DNA of 64,000 bases from Neobacillus vireti (lineage in GTDB: Bacteria; Bacillota; Bacilli; Bacillales; Cytobacillaceae): the NCBI RefSeq assembly GCF_001026695.1, contig NZ_LDNB01000017.1, positions 248,206-312,205 of the forward strand, in the 5' to 3' direction. The stretch's first letter is position 1, and each line of letters opens with the position of its first letter. Shown piece after piece: positions 60,645 to 64,000 of this stretch. The notes beneath the pieces are model-generated. The model made no database searches and had not been told where the DNA came from. It saw only the letters and a program-made list of their open reading frames with translations. Made by a program: the position numbers and the translations under genes.

Positions 60645-61596
60645 TTTTCAGAAGTCTTAGCCGTCCAATGACAACATAAAGGATTAAACCAATTACCGTT
60701 AATATGGCAACAATATACTTTGCTTCTAATGAGATGGCGGCCGGTGTGATAAAACCTTCAATCACGCCGGCAATAACAAATAAGGGAATCGTCCCCAGCA
60801 GGAGCTGCACGGACCGTTTCGCTTGCCGCTTTAGCTGATAGCCTCTGGAAAATTGTCCCGGAACAAAGAGCTGGTAGCCCATTAACAGCCCGGCGCCGCC
60901 GGCAATGAAAATCGCTGTCAGCTCAATCATCCCATGCGGGACAATATAGGCCCAAAAATCATAGGACTTGCCGTGATGCCAAAATAGGGCAGCGAGTGCA
61001 CCAATAAGAATTCCGTTATAAACCATTAAGTAGACGGTCAATAGGCCAAATGTTATCCCGCCGGCAAAGGCTAATATTGCAACCTTGATGTTGTTCGTCA
61101 TAATACTTGCAGACATCAAGGAGGAGTCAACCGCTCCATCATGGCTTCCCAGCTGCTCAGGGTTCACGCCTTGAGCCATATCCGCCGGAAGAATCGAATA
61201 AATATGGAGCGGGTCATTCATGACTGAAAGAAAGCTCCCTAAGGCACCAATGATAAACAAAATCAGCGCGATCAAGACAAATTTCCACTGCTCTAATAAT
61301 AAACCAATAAATTTTGTGCTGAAAAAATAACGAATTTGTTTTAGGCTTGAAACTTGATCTTTGTACATCAAGTTATGTGATTTAGAAACAAGACCGTTCA
61401 AATAGTGTGTTACTTCATCTGTGGGAAAATAGGTCTGACTATAGGAAAGATTCTGGGCTGCCTTTTGATAGAGTCGATGAAAGAGAGTAATATTGGCCCC
61501 GGTTACCGTATTTCGCCGCTTCCCTAAAGCGGTCACCAGCTGTTCAAGCTCTTTCCATTCTTCACGATGCAGTTTTACAAATTGCTTTACATTCAT
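60622..61596 (-). CDS. SpoIIM-like (stage II sporulation protein M family) membrane protein
   Basis: ATG 61596 follows AGAGGTG on the reverse strand, and seven further codons upstream are open. The 324-residue protein has about five membrane segments in the C-terminal two thirds. Family features are FAGGITFGLLTVYLMVYNGILIGAL and IVPHGMIELTAIFIAGGAGLLMGYQL. Besides the sporulation protein, the family includes members tied to RDD/MoxR/DUF58 clusters, as here. It converges on and overlaps the DUF58 gene and diverges from the RDD gene. Confidence 0.88.
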   Translation of the reverse strand: MNVKQFVKLHREEWKELEQLVTALGKRRNTVTGANITLFHRLYQKAAQNLSYSQTYFPTDEVTHYLNGLVSKSHNLMYKDQVSSLKQIRYFFSTKFIGLLLEQWKFVLIALILFIIGALGSFLSVMNDPLHIYSILPADMAQGVNPEQLGSHDGAVDSSLMSASIMTNNIKVAILAFAGGITFGLLTVYLMVYNGILIGALAALFWHHGKSYDFWAYIVPHGMIELTAIFIAGGAGLLMGYQLFVPGQFSRGYQLKRQAKRSVQLLLGTIPLFVIAGVIEGFITPAAISLEAKYIVAILTVIGLILYVVIGRLRLLKTTKGFDS

Positions 61597-61720
61597 TCTG
61601 ACACCTCTTGTTATCATTACGCGATTATGTATTTTTTTACTATTCTTCTTATTATAATAATTTCAGAGAAAAATAGAAACAGCTTTAGATAAAATCACCA
61701 TAGAGAATGGGGGAAACCTT

Positions 61721-62524
61721 ATGAACCAAGGACAAATGGAGATTAAAACACCGGAATACGTCTCGCTTCAATTTCAAGTCGCTGGTTTAGGCAGCAGAGC
61801 AGCAGCCTTTATCATTGATCAGATTCTTTTAAACGTTGTTAACATTCTGGCACTCATTGTTGTCTTTCTGATTATGGACGGAATGTCACCACTGCCGTTT
61901 TATTTCTTTGAGGACACTCTTCCTATAGCTATTACGATTATTGCCTTGTTTATCATTAATTGGGGATATTTTTTTGCATTTGAATTTTTTTCAGGCGGAA
62001 GAACGATTGGCAAGAAGCTGATAGGTATTAGAGTCATCCAAGAAAATGGTCACAGTATTACCTTGCTATCAAGCTTTATCCGCAATCTGTTACGGATTAT
62101 TGATACGTTGCCGACAGCTTATTTTCTAGGGATTATCATGGTATTTTTTCATTCGAAGCATAAGCGGCTGGGGGATCTTGTCGCTGGAACGATTGTGGTC
62201 CATGAGCGAAAGGCGAAACGGAAAAAGAAACTAACTCCGATTGAAAAAGAAATCGCGAGCAGAGCGATTTCAAAGGATGATCTTATCATCGATGAATGGA
62301 CGATAAAGGCTTTTACGGCGAGAGATTGGAAGCTAATGAATACATACGCCGGTCGTTTTACACAATTACCATTGGTGGAGAAGAATCAACTCACAAGACA
62401 GATTTCCGAGATTCTGCTACCGAAAATTGGACAAGATGTGCTTGGGAAAAACGAACAGGATTTGGAAAACATACTGCTTGTACTCTATTTAAATCTTAGA
62501 GATGAATGGGAATTTGACATGTAA
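61721..62524 (+). CDS. RDD-family membrane protein
   Basis: The 267-residue protein carries the RDD pattern (QVAGLGSRAAAFIIDQILLNVVN, about 19-40, and RTIGKKLIGIRVI, about 94-106), three to four membrane segments and a soluble C-terminal tail of about 100 residues. RDD genes are regularly paired with SpoIIM-like genes in MoxR/DUF58 clusters. A direct role is not known. Confidence 0.9.
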   Translation: MNQGQMEIKTPEYVSLQFQVAGLGSRAAAFIIDQILLNVVNILALIVVFLIMDGMSPLPFYFFEDTLPIAITIIALFIINWGYFFAFEFFSGGRTIGKKLIGIRVIQENGHSITLLSSFIRNLLRIIDTLPTAYFLGIIMVFFHSKHKRLGDLVAGTIVVHERKAKRKKKLTPIEKEIASRAISKDDLIIDEWTIKAFTARDWKLMNTYAGRFTQLPLVEKNQLTRQISEILLPKIGQDVLGKNEQDLENILLVLYLNLRDEWEFDM

Positions 62525-62525
62525 C

Positions 62526-62558
62526 GATAGACTGCCATTCTTGGCGGTCTATTTTTTA
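62526..62558 (+). terminator. Terminator of RDD gene
   Basis: ATAGACtGCC and GGCgGTCTAT pair, followed by TTTTTT. Confidence 0.8.
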
Positions 62559-62562
62559 TGAT

Positions 62563-62926
62563 AGGTTCATAGTGCCCGTGGACAGGGAAAAAAGTTACGA
62601 ACTGGCACTATAAGAGGTTCATACTGCCCGCGGACAGGGAAAAAAGTCACGAGCGGGCACTATAAGAGGTTCATACTGCCCGTGGACAGAGAAAAATGAC
62701 ACGAACGGGCAAAATGGGAGGTTCATACTGCCCGTGGACAGAGAAAAATGACACGAACGGGCAAAATGGGAGGTTCATACTGCCCGAGGACAGGAAAAAA
62801 AGACATGAACGGGCAAAATGGAAGGTTCATACTGCCCGTGGACAGGAAAAAAAGACATGAACGGGCACTATAAGAGGTTCATACTGCCCGAGGACAGGAA
62901 AAAAAGTCACGGACGGGCACTATGAA
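62563..62926. repeat. Seven tandem 52-bp repeats, each a hairpin
   Basis: Units start with AGGTTCAT at 62563, 62615, 62667, 62719, 62771, 62823 and 62875, an exact 52-bp period. Each holds TGCCCG(T/A/C)GGACAG and, about 15 bases later, an ACGGGCA-type complement, so each unit can fold into a stem of 6-7 bp. Units differ by a few bases (ending CACTATAAG or AAAATGG). The period is not a multiple of three and no gene is present. No spacers occur. It fills the gap before the sigma factor promoter. Confidence 0.9.
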
Positions 62927-62956
62927 AAATAAAAACAACATACCATTTTAAAAAAG

Positions 62957-62982
62957 TGTCACATTTTTTGCTTCATGACGAC
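62957..62982 (+). promoter_or_regulatory. ECF-sigma-type promoter before sigma gene
   Basis: TGTCAC (62957-62962) and CGAC (62979-62982) with 16 bp between resemble SigX/SigW-type promoters. It would allow autoregulation of the downstream ECF sigma gene. Confidence 0.45.
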
Positions 62983-63019
62983 TTATGAGTAAGAAAGAAA
63001 AAAAGAAGGTGATGGGGGC

Positions 63020-63553
63020 TTGAGTAAGGACAAAGAAGAGCTTGTGATGGACTGGTATGAACAGTATTATGATCATATTTATCGGTTTATTTTATTTATG
63101 ATTGGTGATAAGCAATCATGCGAGGATTTGGTTCACGACACTTTTTTGCGGGCATTCACAGGACTTGAGCGATTTGAAAACCGCTCAGCTGCGAAAACAT
63201 GGCTGTTTGGAATTGCGAGATATTTGGTCCTTGATGAAATTCGCAAACGAAAACGAAAAAGGCTTTTTAACGTGATTGGCTTTTCTCATGAAATACCTTC
63301 CTCGATTAATGTTGAACAGTTAATCGAGAATCGGGAGATAATACTCCAGCAAATGCAATATATACAATCACTGAAACCAAATTATCGTCTCGTGATTACG
63401 TTACTCAAGATTGAAGAGTGTTCAACAAAAGAAGCAGCGGAGATTCTCGATTGGTCAGAAGCAAAAGTTAGAAAAACATTATCAAGGGCAATGCAATCTC
63501 TTAGGAAAATGAACGAAAAAGGAGGGGAAACCCGTGGCGAACAACCAATTTAA
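63020..63553 (+). CDS. ECF-type RNA polymerase sigma factor (SigX-like)
   Basis: The TTG start follows GAAGGTGAT. The 177-residue protein has region 2 (YEQYYDHIYRFILFMIGDKQSCEDLVHDTFLRAFTGLERFENRSAAKTWLFGIARYLVLDEIRKRKR) and region 4 (IEECSTKEAAEILDWSEAKVRKTLSRAMQSLRKM). It should direct polymerase to a cell-envelope stress regulon. Its end overlaps the anti-sigma start by 20 bp. The sequence is nearest to SigX by pattern, but the exact group is not certain. Confidence 0.92.
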   Translation: MSKDKEELVMDWYEQYYDHIYRFILFMIGDKQSCEDLVHDTFLRAFTGLERFENRSAAKTWLFGIARYLVLDEIRKRKRKRLFNVIGFSHEIPSSINVEQLIENREIILQQMQYIQSLKPNYRLVITLLKIEECSTKEAAEILDWSEAKVRKTLSRAMQSLRKMNEKGGETRGEQPI

Positions 63554-64000
63554 TGATCAATGGGAGCTGCTAAAGCAAGTTGGGTCAACAGACAAGCAAA
63601 AAGATGTAATCAGAAGAAGAATTAGACAATCAATCGCACAAGCCCCCTCTAAAGCTCGTCCATTTAAATTCCTGCATTGGAAAAGCATCGTCGCCGCCTC
63701 ATTGCTTGTTGTGATTTTTGGAGGATTTCTGTTCATGTTGTTGGAGAAGAGCCCTAAGCTAAATAATGCTGACTATTTCACAGTTGATGATCAATTATTC
63801 AGCTGGAATCTTGAGGATGTCACAAGTAAAAAAATAGGCGGGCAATTAGAGCTTTATTACAAGAATAATCCGATTCCGTTTGGAACCGTACAAGAATTGA
63901 CCGAAACAGAAAAGAACGCAACAATCGCATCTAAATCGATGTTTGTTAACAAAGAACTTGAACATTTTCCTTATAAAACCAATATGTATATTGAGCACGT
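63534..64000 (+). CDS. Anti-sigma factor, membrane-anchored (3' end outside window)
   Basis: GTG 63534 follows AAAGGAGGGG inside the end of the sigma gene. The 155 visible codons encode a cytoplasmic stretch (about 1-48), one membrane segment (IVAASLLVVIFGGFLFMLL, about 52-70) and an outer domain that runs off the window. This is the RsiX-type arrangement, in which the cytoplasmic part holds the sigma factor until a signal outside releases it. No start or stop problem is seen. Confidence 0.88.
   Translation, partial: MANNQFNDQWELLKQVGSTDKQKDVIRRRIRQSIAQAPSKARPFKFLHWKSIVAASLLVVIFGGFLFMLLEKSPKLNNADYFTVDDQLFSWNLEDVTSKKIGGQLELYYKNNPIPFGTVQELTETEKNATIASKSMFVNKELEHFPYKTNMYIEH

Noticed and set aside
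62563..62926. CRISPR array
   Set aside because: Repeats are directly tandem with a 52-bp period and no unique spacers; no cas genes are near.

Overview
The window is low-GC Firmicute chromosome, most likely a Bacillaceae species close to Bacillus/Neobacillus. The signs are strong AAGGAGG-type ribosome binding sites, many TTG/GTG starts, a proline T-box in front of proBA, CcpA cre boxes, PucR-, DeoR- and SigX-type regulators, and two repeat types that I recall from other Bacillus genomes. No rRNA, tRNA, CRISPR array, phage or insertion sequence is visible, so it reads as backbone with metabolic islands.

Region 1 (1-10101) is a molybdenum-enzyme island. A PucR-type regulator (cut by the left edge) and a four-cluster ferredoxin run leftward. 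Divergent from them is a molybdopterin oxidoreductase without a Tat signal. A second set follows as an operon: a small lipoprotein, a TorD-like chaperone, a Tat-exported molybdopterin oxidoreductase, DmsB-like and DmsC-like subunits, and a multi-cluster ferredoxin. The substrates are not evident.

Region 2 (10278-22593) is mixed: a DUF4139 protein, a solitary ftsZ outside any division cluster, proline dehydrogenase with a cre box, a VanW lipoprotein, oligoendopeptidase F, a thioesterase, a TetR/DHA2 efflux pair, and several unknown genes.

Region 3 (23127-40377) is the most interesting. First comes reductive pyrimidine degradation: PreT, PreA, dihydropyrimidinase, a PucR regulator, an acylating semialdehyde dehydrogenase and an omega-aminotransferase. 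No N-carbamoyl-beta-alanine amidohydrolase is present. Directly after it lies a complete bacterial microcompartment (BMC) operon: DeoR, PduL, a flavoprotein-like protein, three BMC-P, two BMC-H, an acylating aldehyde dehydrogenase, triosephosphate isomerase, an RpiB-like isomerase and DeoC. Five of the non-shell proteins, including the triosephosphate isomerase, start with a short amphipathic helix typical of encapsulation peptides. My reading is that deoxyribose 5-phosphate is cleaved inside the shell to acetaldehyde and glyceraldehyde 3-phosphate. Acetaldehyde would go to acetyl-CoA and acetyl phosphate, and glyceraldehyde 3-phosphate to DHAP. With the pyrimidine genes next door, the region could dispose of both halves of a pyrimidine deoxynucleoside. 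Perfect cre sites lie in front of the BMC operon and in front of the small XRE regulator behind it.

Region 4 (40514-54192) holds a UPF1-like helicase, WrbA, T-box-controlled proBA, a nuclease-XPD/DinG helicase fusion, a SatD/DUF3307 pair, DUF1292, a GH18 hydrolase and TrhO.

Region 5 (54330-64000) has a CapA-like protein, then the conserved membrane/DUF4129/DUF4350/MoxR/DUF58 cluster with convergent SpoIIM-like and RDD genes. An array of seven 52-bp hairpin repeats follows, and then an ECF sigma factor with its anti-sigma factor (cut by the right edge).
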